Source: JAGPCK01 sp041675505
GTDB taxonomy: Bacteria > Bacteroidota > Bacteroidia > UKL13-3
Length of the DNA: 64,000 bases
Assembly (NCBI GenBank): GCA_041675505.1
Contig: JBAYTR010000012.1
Span: 85,093-149,092 of the forward strand
Direction of reading: 5' to 3'
Numbering within the stretch: the stretch's first letter is position 1; every line of letters begins with the position of its first letter. Below the pieces are notes generated by a model. That model did not search any database and had not been told where the DNA came from. It worked only from the letters and a program-made list of their open reading frames with translations. A program made the position numbers and the translations under genes. Positions 1 through 8,797 of this stretch are shown here, one piece after another.

Positions 1-903
1 GCCCACTCGGTCAAGTAAATCATCATAATACGTATTGGGCACTTTTAAAAATTCCACGCCACGTGCCATTAACTGACGAACCGTAGAAACGATGTCCTTA
101 GTGGCAATAGCAATGTGTTGTGTGCCCTCCCCTTCATAAAACTCCAGGTACTCTTCTACCTGCGATTTACGCTTACCTTCGGCCGGTTCATTGATAGGGA
201 ACTTAACGTATCCGTTTCCGTTGCTCATCACCTTACTCATTAAAGCAGAGTATTCGGTAGAAATATCTTTATCATCAAACGAAAGAATGTTTTTAAAGCC
301 CATTACATTCTCGTAAAAACTTACCCAGGGATTCATCTGGTTCCAGTCTACGTTACCTACACAATGATCAACATACAACAACCCTGTTGGCTCAGGGTTA
401 TAGGTGCTCTCCCACTTTTTAAAGCCCGGCATAAATACACCGTTGTAGTTTTTACGTTCAATGAACAAATGCACCACTTCTCCATAGGTATGAATACCAC
501 TCATGCGCACCTCTCCGTCTCCGTCTTTCAAAGTAATCGGTTCCATATACGCTTTACCACCTCTTTTAGTGGTTTGTTCAAAAGCATCATAGGCATCGTC
601 AACCCACAAAGCCAGAACTTTTACACCGTCACCATGTTTTTTATGATGCTCGGCAATGGGTGAATCAGAGTGCAGTGGTGAGGTAAGCATAAGGCGCATT
701 TTGTTTTGCACCAGCACGTATGATACACGGTCTTTCACTCCGGTTTCAGGGCCCGCATAAGCCAAACTTTGAAAACCGAAAGCGGTTTTGTAATAATGGG
801 CCGCTTGCTTGGCATTGCCCACGTACAACTCAACATAATCAGTTCCGTTTAACGGAAGAAAGTCGGTTGTGGTGGTGTTTTCTATTATCTCTTGTGTTTT
901 CAT
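1..903 (-). CDS. hppD: 4-hydroxyphenylpyruvate dioxygenase (3' end cut by window edge)
   Basis: Converts 4-hydroxyphenylpyruvate to homogentisate, the second step of tyrosine degradation, using Fe(II) and O2. The reading frame is open from ATG 901-903 to the window edge, 301 codons; the family is usually about 350-390 aa, so the C-terminal part with the last metal-binding Glu lies outside. Visible are two VOC-type halves. The N-terminal half has VELYVGNAKQAAHYY near residue 25. The C-terminal half has the metal His in YVDHCVGN (His180) and the second in TQHIAIAT (His263). The homogentisate dioxygenase gene lies about 460 bp upstream on the same strand, so the two form a tyrosine-to-maleylacetoacetate pathway block interrupted by a small S23-type gene. 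The family assignment is secure. Confidence 0.96.
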   Translation of the reverse strand, partial: MKTQEIIENTTTTDFLPLNGTDYVELYVGNAKQAAHYYKTAFGFQSLAYAGPETGVKDRVSYVLVQNKMRLMLTSPLHSDSPIAEHHKKHGDGVKVLALWVDDAYDAFEQTTKRGGKAYMEPITLKDGDGEVRMSGIHTYGEVVHLFIERKNYNGVFMPGFKKWESTYNPEPTGLLYVDHCVGNVDWNQMNPWVSFYENVMGFKNILSFDDKDISTEYSALMSKVMSNGNGYVKFPINEPAEGKRKSQVEEYLEFYEGEGTQHIAIATKDIVSTVRQLMARGVEFLKVPNTYYDDLLDRVG

Positions 904-921
904 CTATCTGTGAGTATTTAT

Positions 922-949
922 GTATTTAAGTGTGTAAGTGTTTATGTAT
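922..949. repeat. Left arm of inverted repeat bounding the S23 gene
   Basis: GTATTTAAGTG at 922-932 is the exact reverse complement of CACTTAAATAC at 1346-1356. GTGTTTATGTAT at 938-949 matches the reverse complement of 1321-1332 at 11 of 12 positions. The arm overlaps the stop codon of the S23 gene (942-944). Confidence 0.75.
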
Positions 950-1322
950 TAGTTTTGCTGGAGACATACTTAATTAATCCAATAGTAAGGTTACAATGTT
1001 CTACTGTGAGCTGGTATATTTCCTCAAATGTTTTTTCAGATATATACTTTTGATCAAGCAAAGCGTATAGCATACTTCTTACTTCCATTCCTGATGAAGA
1101 AGAATAATCAAGAAATTTTAAAAAATCTTTGTTACTGTATCTACCAAATCCTTCTGCAATATTGTTCATTGTGCTAAGTGCAGCAGCTTTTAGTTGCTTC
1201 TGCGTAACGAAATCTCGTGCAAGTTCGGTGTTCTGGTTACATAAATTGTAAACAGCAGCAACCAGCTCTCGAGCTTTCTGCCAGCATTTTAATTCTTCAA
1301 AACGCTCCACTTTTCCGGCCAT
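942..1322 (-). CDS. Four-helix bundle protein (S23/23S rRNA-intervening-sequence family)
   Basis: 126 aa, all-helical, with the family features KVERFEELKCWQKARELV at the N-terminus and the central run LKAAALSTMNNIAEGF. It belongs to the small four-helix bundle family first met inside 23S rRNA intervening sequences (IVS). The biochemical role is unknown; a nucleic-acid-linked or chaperone-like role is only conjecture. It sits between hppD and hmgA, two genes of one pathway, on the same strand. Inverted repeats at both ends overlap its start and stop codons (922-949 and 1321-1356), which suggests insertion as a cassette. Family call confident, function not known. Confidence 0.9.
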   Translation of the reverse strand: MAGKVERFEELKCWQKARELVAAVYNLCNQNTELARDFVTQKQLKAAALSTMNNIAEGFGRYSNKDFLKFLDYSSSSGMEVRSMLYALLDQKYISEKTFEEIYQLTVEHCNLTIGLIKYVSSKTNT

Positions 1323-1356
1323 ACTTAAACACCTAAAAACGTAACCACTTAAATAC
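1321..1356. repeat. Right arm of inverted repeat bounding the S23 gene
   Basis: ATACTTAAACAC (1321-1332) and CACTTAAATAC (1346-1356) pair with the left arm at 922-949. The spacer between the two blocks is 13 nt here and 5 nt on the left. The arm overlaps the start codon of the S23 gene (1320-1322). Confidence 0.75.
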
Positions 1357-1361
1357 GGTTT

Positions 1362-2519
1362 TTAATCTAACCAAGTCTTATAGTACCCCGGATCTTCCAC
1401 ACCCATGGCATCAGCTGTAATTTGCAAAGGATAAAACGGATCAATCATTACTGCCAGTTCGCGTGTTTCTTTTTGCCCTATAGATTTCTCCACTGTGCCG
1501 GGGTGCGGACCGTGCGGAATTCCTTTGGGGTGCAAACTAATCATACCGCGCTCCACGTGTTTGCGACTCATAAACTCTCCATCTACATAATAGAGAATCT
1601 CATCACTGTCAACATTGCTGTGGGCATAGGGCGCAGGTACCGACTGCGGGTGGTAATCATACATACGGGGTACAAACGAACAAATAACAAAGTTGTGACC
1701 CTCGAAAGTTTGATGGATGGGTGGCGGCATGTGTACACGACCGGTAATAGGCTCGTAATCGTGAATGCTGAAACCATAAGGATACTGATATCCATCCCAG
1801 CCTATGGCATCAAACGGATGATTAGCATAGGTGTAAGGAAAAATCATGTCTTCCTTTTTTATCATTACTTTAAAATCACCTTCCACGTCAAAAGTGGGCA
1901 AACTGTGAGGCAACTTAATATCCCGTTCACAATAAGGAGAGTGCTCCAAAAATTGTCCTGAACTGTTTAAATACCTTTTAGGTGCACGGATGGGCGAAAA
2001 AGATTCCGTAATCATCAAACGATTATTCTCATCTTTAAACTCCAGTTGGTAAATCGTGCCGCGGGGAATAACCAAGTAATCTCCGTATTCAAATTCTATT
2101 TGTCCGTATATGGATTTAAAAGTACCGCTTCCCTCGTGCACAAAAATCACTTCATCAGCATCGGCATTTTTATAGAAATAATCTGTCATGGATTTTTTAG
2201 GTGCCGCAACTGAAATGTACACATCGCGATTAAAGAGCAGTACTTTGCGTGACTTGAGAAAGTCGTCAACCGGAGCTGTTTTAAAAGTAAGGAAACTTCG
2301 GCATTGTAAGTTTTTTGCAATAGCCGCTTTCGGACTTACATCCCAAGCCTCGCCTATTTCTTTTACTCGTGTGGGCGGGTGGGTATGATAAACCAGTGAA
2401 TACAGACTGGAAAAACCTTCCGTAGAAACCAATTCTTCCTGATACAAACTACCGTCAGGTTTACGGAATTGCGTGTGACGCTTGCGCGGAATACTTCCCA
2501 GTTTATGGTATTGTGGCAT
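1362..2519 (-). CDS. hmgA: Homogentisate 1,2-dioxygenase
   Basis: Opens the aromatic ring of homogentisate to maleylacetoacetate with Fe(II) and O2, following HppD in tyrosine catabolism. The 385-aa protein starts MPQYHKLGSIPRKRHTQF, the typical start of the compact bacterial form; the human/Pseudomonas form is about 430-445 aa. Cupin-type features include FVHEGSGTFKSIYGQIEFEY near residue 130. The C-terminal half holds conserved His/Glu-rich metal-site segments such as VPAPYAHSNVDSDEILYYVD and IPHGPHPG. The promoter region carries a perfect dyad (2557-2571) over a -7-like box. It is probably transcribed with the S23 gene and hppD downstream. Confidence in the family is high. Confidence 0.96.
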   Translation of the reverse strand: MPQYHKLGSIPRKRHTQFRKPDGSLYQEELVSTEGFSSLYSLVYHTHPPTRVKEIGEAWDVSPKAAIAKNLQCRSFLTFKTAPVDDFLKSRKVLLFNRDVYISVAAPKKSMTDYFYKNADADEVIFVHEGSGTFKSIYGQIEFEYGDYLVIPRGTIYQLEFKDENNRLMITESFSPIRAPKRYLNSSGQFLEHSPYCERDIKLPHSLPTFDVEGDFKVMIKKEDMIFPYTYANHPFDAIGWDGYQYPYGFSIHDYEPITGRVHMPPPIHQTFEGHNFVICSFVPRMYDYHPQSVPAPYAHSNVDSDEILYYVDGEFMSRKHVERGMISLHPKGIPHGPHPGTVEKSIGQKETRELAVMIDPFYPLQITADAMGVEDPGYYKTWLD

Positions 2520-2556
2520 GTATAAATATGATTAAAGCAACCTTTTGATTAAAAAC

Positions 2557-2571
2557 AGGTACAAAGTACCT
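2557..2571. promoter_or_regulatory. Dyad overlapping the hmgA -7 box
   Basis: AGGTAC-AAA-GTACCT is a perfect 6+6 bp inverted repeat. Read on the minus strand it contains TACTTTG, a Bacteroidota -7-like element about 40 nt before the hmgA ATG. A dyad placed over a promoter element is what a repressor or activator operator would look like; no regulator gene for it is visible nearby. Confidence 0.4.
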
Positions 2572-2627
2572 AAACGAATATGATTTTTTCTAACAAAAAG
2601 GTCTCAAAAATGCTCAACTTTGCCCGC

Positions 2628-3659
2628 ATGAAAAATGACAAATATCAGGGATTGCACATATTTGCTATCTCTTTCATTTTGTGTTACATAAGCACACTTA
2701 TGGCCTGTACCCCGGCCCAAAACAGCAACAATTTTGCTGCTGAGGACAGCACAGCTTCAGAAGCTATACGTAAAATAAATGCCGAAATAACCCAAAAACC
2801 TGATAACCCTGAGCTGTATTACCGCAAAGCACGCATCTATTACAATGAACTGAAAGCCGAGCAGGCTTATACCAATATTGAGAATGCCCTTCACCTGGAT
2901 TCCCTGAATGCGATTTATCACTTCCACAAGGGTGAAATTCTATTTGCACTGAACAAAACCAAATTATCATCCGAGTCATTTGAAAAAGCAGTTGCCTTAA
3001 ACCCCGAGTTTTACGATGCATACATTAAACTGGGGGAGTTATACCTGATAGTAAAAGAACATAAAAAATCATTGGCCTGTTTTTCCAAGGCTCAGGAAAT
3101 TAATCCTGCTGAAGCTAAACCCTACTTCTACAAAGGCATGAATTTTAAAGAAGTAAGAGACACGGCCAATGCCACCATCAGCTTTCAGCGGGCCACTGAA
3201 ATAGATAATAGTTACTTTGAACCACACCTGCAATTGGCACTACTTTTTGCTGCTAAAAAAGACAAACTGGCCTTGCAGTATTTTAATGCTGCGTTAAAGC
3301 TGAATGAATTTAATCCTGATGCATTATACGCCCGTGGGTTGTACTTGCAAGAGCAAGGAAAATTTGAAGAAGCCGTGAAGGATTACCGCACATTACTTTC
3401 TGTAAATAAAGATGATTACCGTGCACACTACAACATTGGCTTTATCAATTTTCTGAACAAAAAATACCCCAAAGCTATTGAGAATTTTAGCCAAACCATT
3501 ATGATTTATCCTGAATATACTCAGGCATATTACATGCGGGGACTATGCCACGAAGCAGAAGGAAAAAAACAGGAAGCACTCAACAATTATGACTACGCCT
3601 TGCAACTTGATTCGACCTACACCAAAGCTATTGAAGGGAAAAAACGGGTGAGTAAATAG
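2628..3659 (+). CDS. TPR-repeat lipoprotein
   Basis: 343 aa from ATG 2628. An in-frame ATG lies 48 nt upstream, but the chosen one gives a clean lipoprotein signal peptide with lipobox LMAC and Cys27, and it follows a CAACTTTG -7-like box by 5 nt. From about residue 60 to the end there are eight or so consecutive tetratricopeptide repeats (for example ALNPEFYDAYIKLGELYL and AHYNIGFINFLNKKYPKAI), a scaffold for protein-protein contacts. It is probably anchored in the outer membrane facing the periplasm. Partner unknown. It is a single-gene unit, convergent with the large secreted protein downstream, whose stop is 4 nt away. Confidence 0.85.
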   Translation: MKNDKYQGLHIFAISFILCYISTLMACTPAQNSNNFAAEDSTASEAIRKINAEITQKPDNPELYYRKARIYYNELKAEQAYTNIENALHLDSLNAIYHFHKGEILFALNKTKLSSESFEKAVALNPEFYDAYIKLGELYLIVKEHKKSLACFSKAQEINPAEAKPYFYKGMNFKEVRDTANATISFQRATEIDNSYFEPHLQLALLFAAKKDKLALQYFNAALKLNEFNPDALYARGLYLQEQGKFEEAVKDYRTLLSVNKDDYRAHYNIGFINFLNKKYPKAIENFSQTIMIYPEYTQAYYMRGLCHEAEGKKQEALNNYDYALQLDSTYTKAIEGKKRVSK

Positions 3660-3662
3660 TAG

Positions 3663-6600
3663 TTACTGTACTATCAGTTTTTTTACCTGCACACTGCCAT
3701 CGCCAATTACTGCTTTCAGGAAATACACTCCACGGCTTAACCCGTCAATTTCGAGCGGCTCGTTAATTACCGGATGATATATTTTTAGCATTCTTCCGCT
3801 TACATCAAACAACTGCACATAGCTACTCAAACTTCCATCAGCATGGGTAAGTAACACGTTAACTCTTCCCTCCTTTGCGGGATTAGGAAAAACAGTAAAG
3901 GCCTCTGATAAAAATACATTATTTACCCCATTAGGGCCAACAACAATGTAAGCGTTTTTAGTTACTGCATGAGTACAAGCTGACGCTGTATTACCTGCTG
4001 TTAGTTTTACCTGATATACTCCTTGGTTATTGTATGTGTGCGATGGGTTAATTTGTGTCGAGATATTAGCTAAGCCACTGCCGGGGTCGCCAAACACCCA
4101 CGAGTAATAATCAAAACCAGTTGACGAAGTGTTAGTGAAGTTTACCGTAAGTGGTGCATTGCCGCTTACAACAGCTGCATTAAAACCTGCTTCCAGCAAA
4201 TGGATTTTCATGGTGTCCCTCAGATTACAAACACCTGAACTATATTGATACACATTAGTGTATGTGCCGCCAATAGCACTGTCTGAATTAAACTTACCCG
4301 ATGACACCAATGGTCCGCTCCATTGTCCGCCAATTGGAGTTGCATTCAAATTAATTGTACCGCTGTTTTTACAGACAGTTAAATCAGTACCAGCACTTAC
4401 TGTTGGAGCTGCCTGAACTGTAATCCACTTGGAATTACTGGTTAAACAACCCGGAGGAGAATAATAGTAATACGCAATTTCATGCTTACCTGCACCAGCA
4501 GTTTGAAGGTTGAACTTATCATTAAGAATATGGTTACCAAACCATGAACCACCCGCTGGAGAAGCGATCAACGTTGCCTGAGCCACATTGCTGCAAAAAC
4601 TATCGGGCACCTGAATACTTACCGGTGGTGCTGACAATACTTCCAAATAGGTAGTATCATCTTCTGAGCAGGAAAGCGGTGAGCGATAAATCAATTGATT
4701 TAATCCCACTTTAATTTGAGAAGGATAAAATTTATTCAACCGTACTGAATCACCAAACCATGTGCCTCCTGCGGGAGTACCATTCAATTGCACAAAACCT
4801 GTAGTTGCACAAACTGAAGTATAGGTACCTGCATCAGATTTTATTTTATCAGTTACCGTATAAACAACGGTATCTCTTCCTATGCAACCGTAAGTATCTG
4901 CATAGGTGTATATAATATCGTTTGCCCCGAGGCAGGAAGCATAGGGAACAAAAAGTTTTAATGGTGTATTAATGCATGACGAACCACTCCACACACCGTT
5001 GGATTTATCCGCAGTTAAAGCAAATCCAATACTGCCAATACAAAGTGTTTTATCGCCTCCGGTAATAGCTACTGCTGGATTCTTACGAATACCGATACGA
5101 ATCATACTATTACTTTCACAGCCGAAAGAGTCTGTCGCTTTCAAATAAATGGTATCAGGATTTATTCCTGCAAACGTAAAACTGTTCGCTGACGACTGAC
5201 CGTTGTTCCATGAGTATGCAAACGGAGGCTGGCCTCCTTTTATGTGTGGGATTAAAACAAGCGGCATACCCTCACAAGTCATGGTATCTGTACGATTGAA
5301 TATGCTCGCGGATACGGGTACAAAGCTAGGTACCCATAATGAATCGTTGCGTATAAAATCCCCACAGGCCTGAGGTGAAGAAATCCTCAAAGTATATGGT
5401 TTCCAACCTGACTGAGTATACGTGTGAGAGAAATTGGATGTACCTGAATTTACTCCACCAGCCCCTACCCAATTGTATTGGTAATTTCCCGGACCGCTGT
5501 TTAAACCAGCCTGAAAATCGACCTTACCCGTGCAATAATTATAGGTTACAGAAGGAGAAGCTTGAATTGTTCCGCCTGACGAATCTACTTTTACAGCAAT
5601 GGTGGTAAAACTCTCCAAAGTTTTAGGGCAAGAATTATCACGTGTCCTGAAAGTAAAATAGTACGGCTCAGTTCGCACATGACTTACGTTTGGTGTCCAG
5701 CAAAAGGTGCCGGTGGCATTCTTTTGATTGTTGGAAACAAAAGCTACTCCCGGCAAATTGGAGTTGTCCATAAACAAATAAGTTGAGTCTCCGGTATTGG
5801 GATCAGAGGTATAAAGGTTAACGCATAAATTCGACCCTGCACAAGCCCTCAAAGAAGTGGCACTTGTACTTACAACGGGTGTATTATTTGAGGCTGAATT
5901 AGGAACGATTGCAATGGCATGAAATACCTGAGACTTGCCAATGAGCAAACCGCCCCTATAGCGTGAAATAGTGTACGATAACATCGGCATTTGAGTGGTG
6001 CTGGGCACAACATATGGGTTACTTCCTGTTTTAAGTTGCCTGGTTGTTTGATCAAATGTTAATGCAAAAACCGAATTGCCACTATACTGAAAGGGCTTAT
6101 TATATGTATAAGGGGTGTAATATGGATATGGAGTACCATCAATCCTTGACGGGTGTGATAATTCATACACGACAGAGTCTCCGTTTTCATTTGTTATACC
6201 AGCGTTGTAGTAATTGGGGACTCCTACAATAAAAACAGGCGACAATGGTTTTGCGAACACAGGTCCTTCATTCATTGAATAACCTTTGTAGAAAGATGCT
6301 TCAAGAAAAAAATTTGTTTGCAATAGATTGTTCACCTGGCCTGAAATACAACACTCAGCATATTCAATCTTGATAGGCGAATTGGCAGAAAAGGATGAGG
6401 TGCTCACCTTTTTAGAAAAGTAGTTTTCCTGATAACCATACCCGAACGGATTGTTACTACCAGTTGTACATAATGAAATACTTGGATTACAAACACCACT
6501 AATATCAGTTGTTCTGATGCGTTGCAAGTATATCGTCTGGGAATAACTTCCTTGCTTAAGGTATACTGTTTGAGTTGCGTTGATAGGTATACCTTGACAG

Positions 6601-6743
6601 TCTCTGAGAACACTCAACATAACCTCTACAGAATCGTCCGGCAATACCCTATAGGAAATATAACCTCCAGCTGTATGGGCAAAACCATAATTTGCAGTCA
6701 AGAGCAGAACTACACACCAAAACTTCGCTAAAATATTTTTCAT
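3663..6743 (-). CDS. Large secreted PKD-domain protein with T9SS sorting tail
   Basis: 1026 aa. It has a signal peptide (cleavage near residue 22, after NYGFA) and long beta-sandwich-rich repeats with many Cys. A PKD-like domain lies around residues 850-930 (APLTVNFTNTSSTGFDYYSW, then PSHTYNNQGVYQVKLTAG). A C-terminal type A sorting domain covers about 950-1026 (VFPNPAKEGRVNVLL ... LFDVSGRMLKIY ... LSRGVYFLKAV). Such proteins cross the outer membrane through the type IX secretion system and stay on the surface or are released. Repeats around residues 560-840 of the form GGxWxG (APAGGSWFGN, TPIGGQWSGP, TPAGGTWFGD) look like Ig-like modules. No catalytic motif is visible; an adhesin or structural role is a guess. 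Confidence 0.88.
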   Translation of the reverse strand: MKNILAKFWCVVLLLTANYGFAHTAGGYISYRVLPDDSVEVMLSVLRDCQGIPINATQTVYLKQGSYSQTIYLQRIRTTDISGVCNPSISLCTTGSNNPFGYGYQENYFSKKVSTSSFSANSPIKIEYAECCISGQVNNLLQTNFFLEASFYKGYSMNEGPVFAKPLSPVFIVGVPNYYNAGITNENGDSVVYELSHPSRIDGTPYPYYTPYTYNKPFQYSGNSVFALTFDQTTRQLKTGSNPYVVPSTTQMPMLSYTISRYRGGLLIGKSQVFHAIAIVPNSASNNTPVVSTSATSLRACAGSNLCVNLYTSDPNTGDSTYLFMDNSNLPGVAFVSNNQKNATGTFCWTPNVSHVRTEPYYFTFRTRDNSCPKTLESFTTIAVKVDSSGGTIQASPSVTYNYCTGKVDFQAGLNSGPGNYQYNWVGAGGVNSGTSNFSHTYTQSGWKPYTLRISSPQACGDFIRNDSLWVPSFVPVSASIFNRTDTMTCEGMPLVLIPHIKGGQPPFAYSWNNGQSSANSFTFAGINPDTIYLKATDSFGCESNSMIRIGIRKNPAVAITGGDKTLCIGSIGFALTADKSNGVWSGSSCINTPLKLFVPYASCLGANDIIYTYADTYGCIGRDTVVYTVTDKIKSDAGTYTSVCATTGFVQLNGTPAGGTWFGDSVRLNKFYPSQIKVGLNQLIYRSPLSCSEDDTTYLEVLSAPPVSIQVPDSFCSNVAQATLIASPAGGSWFGNHILNDKFNLQTAGAGKHEIAYYYYSPPGCLTSNSKWITVQAAPTVSAGTDLTVCKNSGTINLNATPIGGQWSGPLVSSGKFNSDSAIGGTYTNVYQYSSGVCNLRDTMKIHLLEAGFNAAVVSGNAPLTVNFTNTSSTGFDYYSWVFGDPGSGLANISTQINPSHTYNNQGVYQVKLTAGNTASACTHAVTKNAYIVVGPNGVNNVFLSEAFTVFPNPAKEGRVNVLLTHADGSLSSYVQLFDVSGRMLKIYHPVINEPLEIDGLSRGVYFLKAVIGDGSVQVKKLIVQ

Positions 6744-6808
6744 ACAGATAGCTATTATGATTATTAACTATCTGCAAGTTAGAGAAAAAAAAAGAACCTG
6801 CAAATAAA

Positions 6809-8704
6809 TTAATACGCCCTTCCGCCCCGGCCTTCCATAAAGTTAATGAAAGCTTTGTTCACCACTTTATTCCCTCCGGGTGTAGGGTAGTTACCTGAGA
6901 AGTACCAGTCGCCTTTGTTATGCGGACAAGCTACATGAAGGTTTTCGATAGATTGATAAATCACTTCTACTTCTGCCTGGCAAACCTCAGGTGTAACTAT
7001 CTCGGCCACCTTTTTGCTGATCTCGTCATCTGTAAACAATGCATACAACTCCTGTAAGTTATTTCGCTGCTCTTCTTTAGGTAAGTTTTCCTGTGCTTTA
7101 CACTTGGAATAAGTCTCTTGCAGCTTGCTCTCCAAACCACGCTCTTTCAACAAAGCCAGCATAGCCTGAAAGGCCACAAACTCTTTCAACTTCGACATGT
7201 CAATACCATAACAATCAGGGTAGCGAATTTGAGGTGCTGAAGAAACAATCACAATTTTCTTGGGATGCAAACGATCCAATATGCGCAGAATACTGGTACG
7301 TAAAGTAGTGCCGCGAACGATAGAATCATCAATCACCACCAGCGTATCGGTATTGTTATTGATTACTCCGTAAGTCACATCATACACGTGCGCCACCATG
7401 TCTTCCCGGTGAGCATCGTCAGTTATGAATGTGCGTAGCTTGGCATCTTTCACCGCAATTTTCTCTCTGCGGGGTTTAATGGCGAGTATTTCTTTCAGTT
7501 TATTGATATCAGGATTGGGGCCCAGTTTGATTACTTCCTGTGCTTTGTATTCCGTAAGGTAATCGTGCAAACCATCAATCATGCCGTAGAAAGCAGTAGC
7601 CGCAGTATTCGGAATGTACGAAAATACCGTATTGGCCATATCGTAATCAATGGTCTTCAATACTTTTGCTGAGAGCAAATGACCCAGCATTTTTCGCTCC
7701 TTGTATATCTCACGGTCGTTGCCACGGGAAAAATAAATGCGCTCAAATGAACACGATAATTTCTCAGTTGCAGGAAGGATGTTAATTTCAGAGGTATGTC
7801 CGTCTTTGCGAATAACCAGTGCGTTGCCGGGCTGTAGCTCTTTGATGTCGCGGTATGGAATGTTAAACCCGGTTTGTATGGCAGGGCGCTCGGAAGTAAC
7901 CACCACCACTTCATCGTCCTGGTAATAATAGCACGGACGAATGCCTGAAGGATCGCGCATCACAAATGCATCACCGTGGCCCATCATACCGGCCATAGTA
8001 TATCCGCCATCCACTTCTTTCATCGCACGTTTCAGGATATTTTCGATATTCAGGTTTTTCTGGATGAGTGCCGATATTTCATTGTTGGCATATCCTTCAG
8101 ACTTAAACTTATCAAAACAGTTCTGGTTCTCTTCATCCAAAAAATGACCAATTTTTTCCAGCATGGTTACTGTATCAGCTTTTTCCCGCGGGTGCTGACC
8201 TAAGTCAACCAGCAAACCAAACAGCTCATCTACATTAGTCATGTTGAAGTTTCCGGCCAGCATCAGGTTACGACTCATCCAGTTGTTCTCACGAATAAAC
8301 GGATGACATTTATCTTCAGAATTTTCTCCGTGTGTGCCGTAACGCAAGTGCCCCAGCAACAACTCTCCCATGTAGGGCGAGCGCGCCTTGAGGTAATCAG
8401 CATCTTTCATCTGTTCCTTATCCGCAGTTTGCGTAATGCGCCTGCTGATGTTGGCAAATATTTCGGCAACTGCACCGCTTCCGGCTGTGCGCTTGCGGTA
8501 AATGTATTGTTCACCCGGTTCAGGATCAAGTTTAATCACCCCCACTCCCGCGCCATCCTGGCCACGGTTATGTTGCTTTTCCATCAACAGGTACAGCTTT
8601 TTTAAACCGTACAACGATGAACCATACTTTTCCTGATAATATGATAAGGGTTTTAGTAATCTGATAAGTGCAATACCGCACTCATGCTTTATAGCGTCAC
8701 TCAT
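6809..8704 (-). CDS. purF: Amidophosphoribosyltransferase, long form
   Basis: First step of purine synthesis: glutamine plus PRPP gives phosphoribosylamine. I place the start at ATG 8702-8704. It gives MSDAIKHECGIALI, a short propeptide ending just before the Ntn-hydrolase nucleophile Cys9; the reading frame extends 43 codons further upstream but across the promoter. The glutaminase domain occupies roughly residues 9-300 (RPCYYYQDDEVVVVTSERPA). The PRTase domain carries the PRPP loop VVIDDSIVRGTT near residue 455. At 631 aa it is clearly longer than the usual 470-510, with insertions after the glutaminase domain and near the C-terminus. It is a stand-alone gene divergent from pdeM. Whether a second, standard PurF exists elsewhere cannot be seen here. 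Confidence 0.9.
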   Translation of the reverse strand: MSDAIKHECGIALIRLLKPLSYYQEKYGSSLYGLKKLYLLMEKQHNRGQDGAGVGVIKLDPEPGEQYIYRKRTAGSGAVAEIFANISRRITQTADKEQMKDADYLKARSPYMGELLLGHLRYGTHGENSEDKCHPFIRENNWMSRNLMLAGNFNMTNVDELFGLLVDLGQHPREKADTVTMLEKIGHFLDEENQNCFDKFKSEGYANNEISALIQKNLNIENILKRAMKEVDGGYTMAGMMGHGDAFVMRDPSGIRPCYYYQDDEVVVVTSERPAIQTGFNIPYRDIKELQPGNALVIRKDGHTSEINILPATEKLSCSFERIYFSRGNDREIYKERKMLGHLLSAKVLKTIDYDMANTVFSYIPNTAATAFYGMIDGLHDYLTEYKAQEVIKLGPNPDINKLKEILAIKPRREKIAVKDAKLRTFITDDAHREDMVAHVYDVTYGVINNNTDTLVVIDDSIVRGTTLRTSILRILDRLHPKKIVIVSSAPQIRYPDCYGIDMSKLKEFVAFQAMLALLKERGLESKLQETYSKCKAQENLPKEEQRNNLQELYALFTDDEISKKVAEIVTPEVCQAEVEVIYQSIENLHVACPHNKGDWYFSGNYPTPGGNKVVNKAFINFMEGRGGRAY

Positions 8705-8721
8705 GCCTGAATTTGAAAGTG

Positions 8722-8729
8722 CAAATTTA
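8722..8729 (-). promoter_or_regulatory. -7 box of the purF promoter
   Basis: TAAATTTG on the minus strand matches the Bacteroidota -7 consensus TAnnTTTG and lies 17 nt before the chosen purF start. This also argues against the longer reading frame. Confidence 0.6.
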
Positions 8730-8785
8730 ACCCATTTTAGTGAGCTATGGGGATGATTATTCTCACATTTATCAACCGTTGCGAT

Positions 8786-8793
8786 TATTTTCG
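8786..8793 (+). promoter_or_regulatory. -7 box abutting pdeM start
   Basis: TATTTTCG, then four bases (CACC), then the ATG. The 15-mer TATTTTCGCACCATG is identical at the ribD start on the other strand (29437-29451). This spacing predicts transcription starting at or next to the ATG. Confidence 0.55.
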
Positions 8794-8797
8794 CACC

